Source: Sphingomonas sp. Leaf339 (GTDB lineage: Bacteria > Pseudomonadota > Alphaproteobacteria > Sphingomonadales > Sphingomonadaceae). From it: 64,000 nucleotides of DNA. Where the stretch lies: positions 186,548 to 250,547 of the forward strand of contig NZ_LMRS01000045.1 in the NCBI RefSeq assembly GCF_001426195.1. The letters run 5' to 3'. The notes under the pieces were generated by a model. That model had not been told where the DNA came from, did no database searches, and was given only the letters and a program-made list of their open reading frames with translations. This document shows positions 10,108-19,234 of the stretch, piece by piece (positions within the stretch are counted from its first letter, which is position 1; the number at the start of each line of letters is the position of its first letter). The position numbers and the translations under genes were made by a program.

Positions 10108-10925
10108 CAGGCGATGCCGAACGGCACGACCATGTTGGACTGCGCATGGCCGATCTGCGCGCGCCCCAGATACGGCACGCCCATGTCGCGGCACCAGCGA
10201 TCCATCATGAACTCCAGCGTCTCGCCCCAGGGTGGCTCGTTCGCCTGAATGTCGTTGACCAGCCCCAGCCGCACCCCCGCCACGCCCTTCAACTGGGTGG
10301 CGTTGGCGATCGTGAAGAGCATGCGATCGACATTATACAGCGGCTCCGACACCTCCTCGATCATCAGGACGTGATCCGCCAGATCAGGCAACCACGGCGT
10401 CCCCACCAGCGCCTGCAGGATGGCGAGGTTGAACGCCACCGCCGGTCGCCCCGCCAACCCCGGCTCCAGTCCCTGCTGGTCGCGCCGCAGTAACCAACCG
10501 AGCGTCCGTGCGACCGTCTCGTCACCCTTGGCGCGGTTGATGTCGGCCGCCATCGGCGCATGTACCGGCCGACCGATCCCGCGTGTGTAGAGCGCGGCGA
10601 GCAGGAATCCGACATCGGAATAGCCGGCATAGCTCTTGTTCCGCGCGGCCGGCGCCAGTTTGGGCATCACCTCCGCCAAGATGCGGTTCGATCCATAGCC
10701 ACCACGGGCGAACCAGACCGCGCCGAACGACGGATCGTTCGCCACATCCAGAAACGCCGCCGCCCGCACCGCGTCCGACCCGGCGAAATGCCCCTCGCTC
10801 ATGAAGCATTGCGGATGAAATACCAGATCGATCTCCGGATAGGCGATCGCCGCAAAGGCACCGGCCCGCGCCGCCACGATGGGATCGATCGGCCGTCCGG
10901 GCGCCACCACGCCTATCCTCAACAC
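10107..10925 (-). CDS. ldcA: LD-carboxypeptidase (peptidase S66), murein tetrapeptide carboxypeptidase
   Basis: Removes the terminal D-Ala from murein tetrapeptides in the cytoplasm during cell-wall recycling. Family residues are visible: ARGGYGSNR, the nucleophile Ser103 in GYSD, Glu190 in LMIEEVSEP and the His260 of GHAQSNMVVPFG. The start is a GTG at 10925 with GGGGAAGA just upstream, giving 272 residues; the longer open frame (to 11555) runs antisense through the Mur ligase gene and is not real. The stop overlaps the beta-lactamase start, and the Mur ligase gene diverges 48 bases away, making a cell-wall gene group. Confidence 0.92.
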   Translation of the reverse strand: MLRIGVVAPGRPIDPIVAARAGAFAAIAYPEIDLVFHPQCFMSEGHFAGSDAVRAAAFLDVANDPSFGAVWFARGGYGSNRILAEVMPKLAPAARNKSYAGYSDVGFLLAALYTRGIGRPVHAPMAADINRAKGDETVARTLGWLLRRDQQGLEPGLAGRPAVAFNLAILQALVGTPWLPDLADHVLMIEEVSEPLYNVDRMLFTIANATQLKGVAGVRLGLVNDIQANEPPWGETLEFMMDRWCRDMGVPYLGRAQIGHAQSNMVVPFGIA

Positions 10926-10973
10926 TCTTCCCCAACGCTTGCCCCGGTCCGCCGATCTCGATAGCCCGCCTGC

Positions 10974-12362
10974 ATGGAGCACGGCAAATTCTTCTTCGTG
11001 GGGCTCGGTGGATCGGGCATGATGCCGCTGGCGATGATCGTCCGCGCGCGGGGCGGTGACGTCGCCGGATCGGATCGCGGTTTCGATGCCGGTCGCAGCA
11101 CGCCGAAGTTCGACGCCTTGGCCGCCGCCGGTATCCGCCTGTTCCCGCAGGACGGCAGCGGCATCGCCGCCGACCGTCTGGTCGTCGCCTCCGCCGCGAT
11201 AGAGGATAGCGTTCCGGACATCGCCAGCGCCCGCCGTTTGGGCGCGCCGCGCGCCACCCGCGCCGAACTGCTCGCGCGCCTGTTCAACGAGGCCGCGCTG
11301 CCGATAGGTGTCGCCGGCACCAGCGGCAAATCGACCGTAACCGGCATGATCGGCTGGATCCTCCACGCCACCGGCCGCGATCCGACGGTAATGAACGGCG
11401 CGGTGATGAAGGACTTCGTCCGTCCCGACACACCGTTCGCCAGTGCGCTGGTGGGCAGCGGCGACGCGTTCGTCAGCGAAGTGGACGAAAGCGACGGCTC
11501 GATCGCGCTCTATTCGCCAAGCATCGCCGTGCTGAACAATGTCAGCCTCGACCATAAATCGCTCGACGAGCTTCGTCAGTTGTTCGGTGACTTCGCGGCC
11601 AAGGCGACGACGACGATCGTCAATATCGGCGATCCAGAGGCCGCCGCGCTGGCCGCCACGCTACCGGCCAAGACGCTGGTGACCGTCGCGATCGAATCGC
11701 CCGCTGATCTGATGGCGGAGAATCTGTCGCCCGAACCCTTCGCAATCGGGTTCGATCTGGTCATACGCGACGCACGACACCGGGTGCGGTTGTCGGTTCC
11801 CGGTCGCCACAACGTCGCCAATGCGCTGACCGCGATTGGTGCGGCAGTCGCGGCGGGGGTGGATCGCGATGAGGCGGTCGCGGCGATCGCCGGCTTCACC
11901 GGCCTGCGCCGCCGTTTCGATCTGGTCGGCGAGGCGGCCGGTGTCGCGGTGATCGACGATTTCGGGCATAATCCCGATAAGATCGCCGCCACACTCGATA
12001 CGCTGCACGCGCATCCCGGCCGGCTGCTGATCCTGTTTCAGCCGCACGGTTATGGTCCGCTGAAGGTCATGGGCCATGAACTGGCGCGCACCTTTGCCGA
12101 GCGGATGGCGCCCGACGACGTATTGACGATGCCCGACCCCGTCTATTTCGGCGGCACCGTCAAGCGCGAGGTCGGCAGCGCCGACATCGTCGCGGCGGTT
12201 GCGAAAGCGGGAAGACAGGCGTGGCACGACCCCGACCGCGCCGATGCCGCCCGCCGGCTGGTCGAACTGTCGCGACCGGGCGACCGCATCATCGTGATGG
12301 GCGCACGCGACGACACGCTGAGCACATTGGCCGCCGATATGCTTACCCGGTTGGGCGATTAG
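10974..12362 (+). CDS. MurC-like Mur ligase
   Basis: A 462-residue Mur ligase with the three-domain layout: N-terminal nucleotide-binding [15 protein letters not shown]-binding P-loop GTSGKST near residue 115, central [11 protein letters not shown], and C-terminal [11 protein letters not shown] and [10 protein letters not shown]. Overall it resembles MurC (UDP-N-acetylmuramate:L-alanine ligase) or the recycling ligase Mpl. Two departures from MurC are visible: the P-loop has Ser where MurC has His (GTHGKTT), and DFGHNP replaces DYGHHP. It is also outside a division/cell-wall cluster, so it may be a second, specialised ligase; the pairing with ldcA suggests a recycling role (inference). The end overlaps the converging cyclase gene by 4 bases. 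Confidence 0.85.
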   Translation: MEHGKFFFVGLGGSGMMPLAMIVRARGGDVAGSDRGFDAGRSTPKFDALAAAGIRLFPQDGSGIAADRLVVASAAIEDSVPDIASARRLGAPRATRAELLARLFNEAALPIGVAGTSGKSTVTGMIGWILHATGRDPTVMNGAVMKDFVRPDTPFASALVGSGDAFVSEVDESDGSIALYSPSIAVLNNVSLDHKSLDELRQLFGDFAAKATTTIVNIGDPEAAALAATLPAKTLVTVAIESPADLMAENLSPEPFAIGFDLVIRDARHRVRLSVPGRHNVANALTAIGAAVAAGVDRDEAVAAIAGFTGLRRRFDLVGEAAGVAVIDDFGHNPDKIAATLDTLHAHPGRLLILFQPHGYGPLKVMGHELARTFAERMAPDDVLTMPDPVYFGGTVKREVGSADIVAAVAKAGRQAWHDPDRADAARRLVELSRPGDRIIVMGARDDTLSTLAADMLTRLGD

Positions 12363-13486
12363 GCCGCGCGACGGTTGCCCTGCCGCATCCGCTTCACCGC
12401 GTACATCGCCTGATCCGCCTGCGCGATCAGGCGTTCAAAGCCATCCGCGATGGCCCCCTCCGCCAGCCCGATACTCAGCGTCGGGCGCGGCGAGAGGTTT
12501 GTGCAACGGCCGATTTCCTGATCGAAGCGAAGCTCGATCGCGTCCGCCAGCGCCCGCGCTTCTTCGTGCGACAGGCGCGGCATCACGCCCAGAAACTCGT
12601 CGCCGCCGGTCCGGACCAGCGATCCACGCGAGCCGAGCACCAGCTGGCCGGTTTCCGCCAACAGGCGCAGCGCCGTATCGCCCACCGCATGGCCTTCGAC
12701 ATCATTCAACGCCTTGAACCGGTCGACGTCGATCATCATCACCGCAACCTGCCCGTCCAGCCGCTGGCGCAACTGCGCCAGCCCCATTCGGTTCAACGCG
12801 CCGGTCAGTGCATCGTGACACGCCAGATCGGCCAGCGATCGGTGGCTCCGCTCGGCATCCAGCAGCAGCAACGAGAATCCACGAAACACGATGAAGGCGA
12901 TGGCGCTGGCTGCCAGCCACGACGCCAGGTCATCCGCCGGCCCCAGCAGCGTCGGTCCGATCCGGCCCGTCGCCGCCAGCCATGCGCGCCCCACGAACAA
13001 CGGCACCGTCGCCCCGAACAGAAACGCCATCAGCCATGAATTTTGCAGTCCCTGCCGCTGCGCCATCCGCACCGCCATATAGGCGACCGCCAGATCGCAG
13101 CACGCCCGAACCGCGCACAGATAGGCTATCCGTCCTACAAACGCCTGCGGATCGCGCGACAGAAACAACGGCACCGCCGCGATTGCAACCAGGATCATCA
13201 ACGGCGCCGCCCTCGCCTGCGGACGCTCGAAGACGCGGACGCCCTGCAACACCATCGCATAGCCGATGATCGACAATATGTTGGGGATGAACACCGGCAT
13301 GGCGATCGACCTCACGTCGAATATGGCCACCATCAAGCTGCTGCAGCCGACCGCAATATGGCCGAAGCCCCACCACGCCGCCCAGGGGGCAAGGCGCCCG
13401 GTCAGCCAAGGAATTAGGTGCAGGACGCCCGCCACCGCAGAAGCGAGTGCAGCCACCGCATAGAGGGTGCCCATGTCGAGAACCAT
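12359..13486 (-). CDS. Membrane diguanylate cyclase (GGDEF)
   Basis: A 375-residue protein with about six hydrophobic segments in the first 215 residues and a C-terminal GGDEF domain that makes cyclic di-GMP. The active-site loop is an intact GGDEF (RTGGDEFLG), preceded by [10 protein letters not shown] and [13 protein letters not shown]. The RxxD inhibitory site expected five residues before GGDEF is absent (the stretch reads RGSLVRT), so product inhibition may be lacking. AAGGAA lies before the ATG at 13486. The N-terminal sensor region is not a type I can name. Convergent with the Mur ligase gene. Confidence 0.9.
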   Translation of the reverse strand: MVLDMGTLYAVAALASAVAGVLHLIPWLTGRLAPWAAWWGFGHIAVGCSSLMVAIFDVRSIAMPVFIPNILSIIGYAMVLQGVRVFERPQARAAPLMILVAIAAVPLFLSRDPQAFVGRIAYLCAVRACCDLAVAYMAVRMAQRQGLQNSWLMAFLFGATVPLFVGRAWLAATGRIGPTLLGPADDLASWLAASAIAFIVFRGFSLLLLDAERSHRSLADLACHDALTGALNRMGLAQLRQRLDGQVAVMMIDVDRFKALNDVEGHAVGDTALRLLAETGQLVLGSRGSLVRTGGDEFLGVMPRLSHEEARALADAIELRFDQEIGRCTNLSPRPTLSIGLAEGAIADGFERLIAQADQAMYAVKRMRQGNRRAA

Positions 13487-13647
13487 GTCGTTCCTTGGTC
13501 GCCCTGCGCGACCCGAATCACTCTAACATGGATTGGTTATCACGTCGTTGTCGCCACGGCGTCATAAACGGCGCGCCTTGATTCTGGCGATGATCTACCG
13601 CGCGTTTCCACTGGGCGGCCTGCATCGGCGATGGCAAAGCGTATCTT

Positions 13648-14370
13648 ATGACACCTCCTGCCGCCCCCCGCCCGCGCCTCGCTTTCCATCACACACATGG
13701 CACCGGCCCGACCATCGTCTTCCTGCCCGGCTACGCGTCCGACATGAACGGGACGAAGGCGATCGCGCTGGAGGGATGGGCAAAGGCCAATGGTCGCGCC
13801 TTCGTCCGCTTCGATTACGCCGGCTGTGGTCAGAGCGAAGGCGCCTTTGCCGATCAGACGCTGGCCGGATGGCGCGACGACGTGCTGGCGATCCTGGACG
13901 ATGTGGCGACGGGGCCGGTGGTGCTGGTCGGATCGTCGATGGGTGGCTGGCTGATGGTGCTGGCGGCACGCGCGCGGCCAACCCAAGTCGTGGCGCTCGT
14001 CGGTATCGCGCCGGCACCCGATTTCACCGACTGGGGCTTCACCATCGATGAAAAGATGACGATGCTGAACCACGGTAAGCTGGAACGCGCTAATCCCTAT
14101 GGTCCCGAACCCACGCTCTATACCCGCGCCTTTTGGTCGTCGGGGGAAGCGAACCGGCTGATGTTCGGGCCGATCGCGTTCGACGGTCCGGTCCGCCTGT
14201 TACAGGGGCAGGCGGATACCGACGTACCCTGGCAGCGCACGATGCAGTTAGCGGACCTGATCCGTTCAGCCGATGTGCAGACCATGCTGGTCAAAGACGG
14301 CGACCACCGCCTGTCGCGCGCGTCCGATATCGCGCTGCTGATCCGCGCGGTCGAGGATGTGACGCGATGA
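13648..14370 (+). CDS. Alpha/beta hydrolase
   Basis: A 240-residue single-domain alpha/beta hydrolase. It shows the oxyanion-side strand IVFLPGYASDMNG, the nucleophile elbow GSSMGG at about residue 93, an acid loop GQADTDVPW and the catalytic His in KDGDHRLSR. The compact form and DMNG/FDYAGCGQSEG region resemble the ABHD10/thioesterase-like group; the substrate is unknown. No signal peptide. The stop overlaps the start of the TPR gene (ATGA), indicating one transcript. The preceding 161 bases (13487-13647) hold no gene and should contain the promoters of this gene and of the divergent cyclase. Confidence 0.85.
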   Translation: MTPPAAPRPRLAFHHTHGTGPTIVFLPGYASDMNGTKAIALEGWAKANGRAFVRFDYAGCGQSEGAFADQTLAGWRDDVLAILDDVATGPVVLVGSSMGGWLMVLAARARPTQVVALVGIAPAPDFTDWGFTIDEKMTMLNHGKLERANPYGPEPTLYTRAFWSSGEANRLMFGPIAFDGPVRLLQGQADTDVPWQRTMQLADLIRSADVQTMLVKDGDHRLSRASDIALLIRAVEDVTR

Positions 14371-15107
14371 TTGCTGCCCTTTCGCTGCTGGCCGCACAGG
14401 TCGCCGGCCCGCCCGCCCCGCCGCCGACCGAGTCCTGCGCCGCCCTGGCGGCACGCGATCCGGCCAGCGCGCGGGGCAATGCCGAACGCTGGCGCCTCGC
14501 CGGGGGTGGACCGATGGCGCGTCAGTGTATGGGTCTGGCCTGGGCGAAGGACGCGCGCTGGCTGGATGCCGCCGCCAGTTTCGAACAAGCCGCTCACGAG
14601 GCAGAGGTGGCGCGCGATCCCGCCGCCGCGACCTATTGGGCGCAGGCCGGCAACGCATGGCTGGCCGCGGCCGATCCGACCAAGGCCCGCACCGCGCTCG
14701 ATGCCGCACTGGCCGCCGGTACGCTGACCGGTCTCGATCTGGGGGAGGCGCAACTCGATCGGGCACGCACGCTCGTCGCCTTGCAACAGCCGGCGGCCGC
14801 GCGGCTCGATCTCGATTCAGCGCTGCGTAATGCGCCCGACGACCCGCTCGCCTGGCTGTTGTCGGCGACGCTTGCCCGGCGGATGGGCGACCTGCCCCGC
14901 GCGAGCACCGATCTGGACGAAGCGCTGAAACGTTCACCCGACGATGCGGCGGTCCAATTGGAGGCAGGCAATCTCGCCGCGCTCACCGGCGACGAGACCG
15001 CCGCGCGGCGCGCGTGGGGAGAAGCCGCCCGGCTGGCGCCGACCCTGCCCGCCGGCCGCAGCGCCACCGCCGCGCTCGCCCAGTTCGGCAGCACCGGCTC
15101 GCACTAG
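14367..15107 (+). CDS. TPR-repeat protein, exported
   Basis: A 246-residue protein with a short hydrophobic N-terminus (MIAALSLLAAQVAG), then a two-Cys segment and helical repeats of tetratricopeptide type, seen best in DPLAWLLSATLARRMGDLPR and the following 34-residue unit. TPR arrays bind other proteins; no enzyme motif is present. The start at 14367 overlaps the alpha/beta hydrolase stop by ATGA; a longer open frame upstream is antisense to nothing real but lies within the hydrolase gene and is rejected. Function unknown. Confidence 0.8.
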   Translation: MIAALSLLAAQVAGPPAPPPTESCAALAARDPASARGNAERWRLAGGGPMARQCMGLAWAKDARWLDAAASFEQAAHEAEVARDPAAATYWAQAGNAWLAAADPTKARTALDAALAAGTLTGLDLGEAQLDRARTLVALQQPAAARLDLDSALRNAPDDPLAWLLSATLARRMGDLPRASTDLDEALKRSPDDAAVQLEAGNLAALTGDETAARRAWGEAARLAPTLPAGRSATAALAQFGSTGSH

Positions 15108-15161
15108 GGATATGTTCGACCGCCGGGGGGTTGAAGCGCTATACTGACCACCGGAGAGACG

Positions 15162-15575
15162 ATGCGCTACCTACACACCATGATCCGCGTGACCGACCCC
15201 GACGCGACGATCCGATTCTTCGAACTGCTAGGGCTGAAAGAAGCCCGCCGCATGGAGAACGAGAAGGGTCGTTTCACGCTGATCTTTCTGTCCGTGCCCG
15301 GCGACGAGTCGGCGGAGGTCGAGTTGACCCACAACTGGGACCCGGAGGAATATCAGGGCGGCCGCAACTTCGGCCACCTCGCCTACCGGGTCGATAATAT
15401 CTATGACACGTGCCAGCGGTTGATGGATGCCGGCGTCACGATCAACCGGCCGCCACGTGACGGCCACATGGCATTCGTGAAGACGCCCGACGGCATCTCG
15501 ATCGAACTGTTGCAGGACGGCTCCCTGCCCCCGGCCGAGCCGTGGGCATCGATGCCCAACACCGGAACTTGGTGA
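15162..15575 (+). CDS. gloA: Lactoylglutathione lyase (glyoxalase I)
   Basis: Converts the methylglyoxal-glutathione hemithioacetal to S-lactoylglutathione. At 137 residues it matches the bacterial enzyme, and the four metal ligands of the family are visible: His5 (RYLHTMIRV), Glu in VELTHNW, His in FGHLAYRV and Glu in SIELLQ. GGAGAG precedes the ATG. It sits one base upstream of gloB, so the two steps of methylglyoxal detoxification are in one operon. Confidence 0.95.
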   Translation: MRYLHTMIRVTDPDATIRFFELLGLKEARRMENEKGRFTLIFLSVPGDESAEVELTHNWDPEEYQGGRNFGHLAYRVDNIYDTCQRLMDAGVTINRPPRDGHMAFVKTPDGISIELLQDGSLPPAEPWASMPNTGTW

Positions 15576-15576
15576 A

Positions 15577-16329
15577 ATGACCGCCACGCCCCCGCTTCAG
15601 ATCGTCGCGGTGCCGGTGCTGACCGACAATTACGCATGGCTGATCTATGATCCGAAGACCGATGACGCCGCCGTCGTCGATCCGGGCGAAGCCGCGCCGG
15701 TCCTTGCCGCCGCGACGGAGCGGGAGTGGCACATCTCTCAGGTGTGGACGACGCACTGGCACCCCGATCACACCGGCGGCAATGCCGACATGAAGCGGAC
15801 CGGCGTAACGATCACCGGTCCGCACGCCGAAAAGGAGCGCATCCCGACGCTCGACACCTTCGTGCGTGAAGGCGATGTGATCCGGCTGGGCAGCCACACC
15901 GGCAAGGTGCTGGCAGTTCCCGGCCATACCGCCGGCCATGTCGCGTTCCATTTCGCCGACGATGCGATCCTGTTCACCGGCGACACGCTGTTCGCGATGG
16001 GATGCGGCAAATTGTTCGAAGGGACGCCCGCCGAGATGTGGGCGAACATGGAACGCTATGCCGCGATGCCCGCCGACACGGTCGTCTATTGCGGTCACGA
16101 ATACACCAAGTCGAACGCGGCCTTCGCCGCCCATGTCGAACCGGACAACGCCGCGATCGCCGATCGTCGCGCGGCCGTCGATGCCCTGCGCGCCCGTAAC
16201 GAACCGACTGTGCCAACCACAATCGGTCAGGAACGCGACACCAACCCCTTCATGCGCGCCGGCTCCGCGGCACGGTTGGGTGAGCTTCGCACGCAAAAGG
16301 ACGGCTTCGTGGCTGACCCGCCGTCTTAA
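15577..16329 (+). CDS. gloB: Hydroxyacylglutathione hydrolase (glyoxalase II)
   Basis: Hydrolyses S-lactoylglutathione to D-lactate and glutathione, completing the glyoxalase route. A 250-residue metallo-beta-lactamase-fold enzyme with the binuclear metal motif THWHPDH, further metal ligands in VPGHTAGH, LFTGDTLF and CGHEYT, and a C-terminal glutathione-binding segment (RDTNPFMR). Begins one base after the gloA stop (TGAAATG), so translation is coupled. Confidence 0.96.
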   Translation: MTATPPLQIVAVPVLTDNYAWLIYDPKTDDAAVVDPGEAAPVLAAATEREWHISQVWTTHWHPDHTGGNADMKRTGVTITGPHAEKERIPTLDTFVREGDVIRLGSHTGKVLAVPGHTAGHVAFHFADDAILFTGDTLFAMGCGKLFEGTPAEMWANMERYAAMPADTVVYCGHEYTKSNAAFAAHVEPDNAAIADRRAAVDALRARNEPTVPTTIGQERDTNPFMRAGSAARLGELRTQKDGFVADPPS

Positions 16330-16342
16330 CTGGAGAATGTCG

Positions 16343-16765
16343 ATGCGATCCCTGTTGATCCCCCTCGCCGCGATGACGCTGGTCGGTTGCGCCGGCAGCG
16401 GTTCGCGAACGCCCGACAAGCCGCTGGGCGAACAGATATCGTACGACAGCGGCCAGAAACTCGATCAGGCGCTGGCGGGCCTGACACCCGGCAAACCGGA
16501 AAGCTGCCTGCCCCAGACCCGCACGCCGTCCAGTTCCTCGTATGGACGCACGATCGTCTATCGATACAGCCGTAACCTGATGTACCGCAACGACATGGGT
16601 CCGGGCTGCGAGCGGATGGGCAATTCCGGGGACGTCATGGTCGCCAGCACGCCATTGGGTCGGTTTTGCCGCGGGGACATCGTCCGTCTGGTCGATCGGG
16701 TATCCGGCTTCCCGACCGGCAGTTGCTCGTTCGGCGATTTCATCCCTTATCGAAAGGCCCGCTGA
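16343..16765 (+). CDS. Small predicted lipoprotein
   Basis: A 140-residue predicted lipoprotein: MRSLLIPLAAMTLVGCAG gives a signal peptide with lipobox LVGC. GGAG is 7 bases before the ATG at 16343; an ATG two codons upstream is too close to it. The mature part holds several Cys (CLPQTR, GCERMG, FCRGD, SCSFGDF) and ends with FGDFIPYRKAR. It is related to the next protein, which has the same Cys spacing and a similar ending (FRDFTPYEK). Unknown function; not a family I can name. Confidence 0.8.
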   Translation: MRSLLIPLAAMTLVGCAGSGSRTPDKPLGEQISYDSGQKLDQALAGLTPGKPESCLPQTRTPSSSSYGRTIVYRYSRNLMYRNDMGPGCERMGNSGDVMVASTPLGRFCRGDIVRLVDRVSGFPTGSCSFGDFIPYRKAR

Positions 16766-17142
16766 TGCACCGGAACGTCGCATTCGCACCCCTGGCGCTC
16801 GTTACGCTCGCCATCCCGTCGTCGGCCGCCGAAAAGGATTTCCTCGCCGGTCGCGTGGCGGGAAAGCCGGTCACCTGCATCGATCCGCAGATGAACAACG
16901 GACCGACGATCATCGATGCGGACACGATCCTCTACAACGCCAATGGCCGGCGCCTGTATCGCACCGGTCCGGTGGGGAAATGCCCGTCGCTGCGGCCGAT
17001 GACTACGCTGATCGTCGAAATCCGATCGGGTCAGCTTTGCCGCAACGACCTGTTCCGGGTGCTGGAACCCGGCACCAGCATTGCTTCGGCCTATTGCCGC
17101 TTCCGCGACTTCACGCCGTATGAGAAGCCGAAGAAGCCCTGA
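16765..17142 (+). CDS. Small secreted protein, paralog of the preceding lipoprotein
   Basis: A 125-residue protein with an N-terminal signal peptide (MHRNVAFAPLALVTLAIPSSA) cleaved by signal peptidase I rather than lipidated. The mature part contains CIDP, GKCPSLRP, LCRNDLFRV and YCRFRDFTPY, matching the Cys pattern of its upstream neighbour. Its ATG overlaps that gene's stop by one base (TGATG), so the pair is co-translated and probably arose by tandem duplication. Unknown function. Confidence 0.8.
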   Translation: MHRNVAFAPLALVTLAIPSSAAEKDFLAGRVAGKPVTCIDPQMNNGPTIIDADTILYNANGRRLYRTGPVGKCPSLRPMTTLIVEIRSGQLCRNDLFRVLEPGTSIASAYCRFRDFTPYEKPKKP

Positions 17143-17144
17143 CA

Positions 17145-17177
17145 CGTCGTTGTTGCCAGCGCAGCGAGGCAACGACG
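17145..17177. repeat. Inverted repeat between converging genes
   Basis: GTCGTTGTTGCC (17146-17157) faces GGCAACGAC (17168-17176), giving an imperfect stem with a two-base bulge. It fills the gap between the small secreted protein gene and hslU, which converge here. It may end transcription on either side, but there is no convincing T run directly after the stem. Confidence 0.45.
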
Positions 17178-17199
17178 AACGGTTTAAAAATGGCTGTTA

Positions 17200-18498
17200 C
17201 TACAACACGAACCGGCTGAGGTCGGTGTTGCGCGCGATGCTGGCGAGCTGCTTGTCGACATAGGCCGCATCGATCGTCAGCGTCTCGCCTTGCCGATCTT
17301 CCGCGCCGAAGCTGATCTCCTCGAGCAGCTTTTCCATCACCGTCTGCAACCGACGTGCACCGATATTCTCAATCTCGCCGTTCACCTCGGCCGCGATCCG
17401 CGCGACCGCGGCGATGCCGTCTTCGGTGAACGCCACCGTCACGCCCTCGGTGCCGAGCAGCGCGCGATACTGCGCCGGCAACGATGCCTTGGTGTCGGAC
17501 AGGATCGCCACGAAATCCGCCTCGGTCAGCCCCTTCAGCTCGACGCGGATCGGCAGGCGTCCCTGCAATTCGGGCAGCAGGTCCGATGGCTTGGCGACAT
17601 GGAACGCGCCGCTGGCGATGAACAGCACATGGTCGGTCTTCATCGGCCCGTATTTCGTCGCGACCGTGGTGCCTTCAATCAGCGGCAACAGATCGCGCTG
17701 CACGCCCTCACGGCTCACCGACCCGCCGCCACGATGCTCGGACATCGCGATCTTGTCGATCTCATCGAGGAAGACGATGCCGTTCGCCTCCGCATCTGCC
17801 AGTGCGAACCGACTGACCTCGTCCTGATCGAGCCGCTTGTCCGCCTCTTCCTCGACCAGCTTTTCCCAGGCAGCCCGCACCGTCAGCTTGCGTCGCTTCA
17901 ACTGCTGGCCGCCGCCAAACGATTTCATCATCTCGCCGAGATTTATCATCTGCGGCGCGCCACCCGGCACCTCGAAGGGCATCGCCGGCGCCTGTTCCAG
18001 TTCGATCTCTATCTCGCTCTGGTCGAGATGCCCATCGGCGAAGCGCTGCTTGAAGCTCTCACGCGTCGCCTGGCTGGAATCCTTTCCGACCAGCGCATCC
18101 AGCAGCCGGCCCATCGCCGCCTCTTCGGCCTTGTCCTTCACCGCGATACGGCGGCGTTCCTTCTCCAGCCGGATCGCCTCCTCGACCAGATCACGCGCGA
18201 TCTGCTCCACGTCGCGGCCGACATAGCCAACCTCGGTGAATTTGGTCGCCTCGACCTTCACGAACGGCGCATCGGCCAGCTTCGCCAGACGCCGGCTGAT
18301 CTCCGTCTTGCCGCACCCGGTGGGCCCGATCATCAGGATGTTCTTCGGTGTCACCTCATCGCGCAGGTCGGCCGACAGTTGCTGCCGCCGCCAGCGGTTG
18401 CGCAGCGCCACCGCCACCGCGCGCTTGGCGTCGGCCTGACCGATGATGTGGGCGTCAAGCGCGGCGACGATCGCCTTGGGGGTAAGCTGTTCGTTCAT
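17200..18498 (-). CDS. hslU: HslU, ATPase subunit of the HslVU protease
   Basis: The AAA+ unfoldase that feeds proteins into HslV. A 432-residue protein with Walker A GPTGCGKT near residue 60, Walker B VFLDEIDK, the pore loop GYVGRD, the family-specific intermediate domain, and the C-terminal DLSRFVL tail that docks into HslV pockets. The start [11 protein letters not shown] is standard. It follows hslV after 113 bases that contain a palindromic repeat, so the pair may share one transcript. Confidence 0.97.
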   Translation of the reverse strand: MNEQLTPKAIVAALDAHIIGQADAKRAVAVALRNRWRRQQLSADLRDEVTPKNILMIGPTGCGKTEISRRLAKLADAPFVKVEATKFTEVGYVGRDVEQIARDLVEEAIRLEKERRRIAVKDKAEEAAMGRLLDALVGKDSSQATRESFKQRFADGHLDQSEIEIELEQAPAMPFEVPGGAPQMINLGEMMKSFGGGQQLKRRKLTVRAAWEKLVEEEADKRLDQDEVSRFALADAEANGIVFLDEIDKIAMSEHRGGGSVSREGVQRDLLPLIEGTTVATKYGPMKTDHVLFIASGAFHVAKPSDLLPELQGRLPIRVELKGLTEADFVAILSDTKASLPAQYRALLGTEGVTVAFTEDGIAAVARIAAEVNGEIENIGARRLQTVMEKLLEEISFGAEDRQGETLTIDAAYVDKQLASIARNTDLSRFVL

Positions 18499-18510
18499 GA
18501 TCTACTCGCT

Positions 18511-18545
18511 CCCCTCCCGCTTGCGGGAGAGGCTGGGGGTGGAAA
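18511..18545. repeat. Palindromic intergenic repeat in the hslV-hslU gap
   Basis: CTCCCGC (18514-18520) and GCGGGAG (18523-18529) form a compact hairpin in a C-rich/G-rich context (CCCCTCCCGCTTGCGGGAGA, then GGCTGGGGGT). A second, degenerate copy of the arm, CCCCTCCCGCGAGCGGCATG, is at 18587-18606 just after the hslV stop. This looks like a dispersed repetitive element of a kind seen widely in alphaproteobacteria. Confidence 0.6.
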
Positions 18546-18611
18546 AGCCACGGGCGGTTAGGTTTCGGGGCAATGCCCTCCCCCTGCCCCTCCCGCGAGC
18601 GGCATGGGAGT

Positions 18612-19175
18612 TCAGGTCGCGCTATCCATCACTTCAACCGTCAGCCGGTCGTTCGTATAAACGCAAAGCTGCGCCGCGATCGCCATCGCCTTGCGGCACA
18701 CCGTCTCGGCATCCGCTTCGTAATCGACCAGCGCCCGCGCCGCGGCCAGCGCATAGTTGCCGCCCGACCCAATCGCCGCGACGCCCGCTTCCGGTTCCAG
18801 CACGTCGCCGTTACCGGTCAGGATCAGCGTCACGTCCTTGTCGGCGACGATCATCATCGCCTCCAGATTGCGGAGATATTTGTCGGTGCGCCAGTCCTTG
18901 GCCAGCTCGACCGCCGCGCGCAGCAATTGACCCTGATGCTGTTCCAGCTTGCGTTCCAGCCGCTCGAACAACGTAAAGGCGTCCGCGGTCGCACCGGCGA
19001 ACCCGCCGATCACCGATCCGTCACCCAGCCGCCGCACCTTGCGCGCATTGGGCTTCATCACCGTCTGGCCCATCGATACCTGGCCATCGCCGATCAGCAC
19101 GACCTTGCCACCGCGTCGCACCGAAAGGATCGTCGTGCCATGCCAAACCGGCATGGAGTTATTGTTACCGCTCAT
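18612..19175 (-). CDS. hslV: HslV, proteolytic subunit of the HslVU protease
   Basis: An N-terminal nucleophile (proteasome-like) threonine protease of 187 residues. The catalytic Thr follows a short propeptide in [17 protein letters not shown] and [14 protein letters not shown] are typical of the family. ATG 19175 is used; an ATG at 19154 immediately before the mature region is possible. It is upstream of hslU on the same strand. Confidence 0.96.
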   Translation of the reverse strand: MSGNNNSMPVWHGTTILSVRRGGKVVLIGDGQVSMGQTVMKPNARKVRRLGDGSVIGGFAGATADAFTLFERLERKLEQHQGQLLRAAVELAKDWRTDKYLRNLEAMMIVADKDVTLILTGNGDVLEPEAGVAAIGSGGNYALAAARALVDYEADAETVCRKAMAIAAQLCVYTNDRLTVEVMDSAT

Positions 19176-19234
19176 GCGACGGATATGGGGCGCCGTGCGG
19201 CGGGATCAATCGCCGCACGGTGCAAGGGTTCGCG

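Noticed and set aside
10926-11555. Upstream extension of the LD-carboxypeptidase frame
   Set aside because: It runs antisense through the Mur ligase gene; the family N-terminus begins at the GTG at 10925.
17290-18561. 423-residue plus-strand open frame
   Set aside because: Lies wholly opposite hslU; composition is a shadow of it, with no recognisable domain.
18612-19175. HslV as a separate Anbu-type proteasome, because transglutaminases occur in the window
   Set aside because: hslV is directly followed by hslU and has the HslV N-terminal Thr; the transglutaminases are more than 40 kb away.
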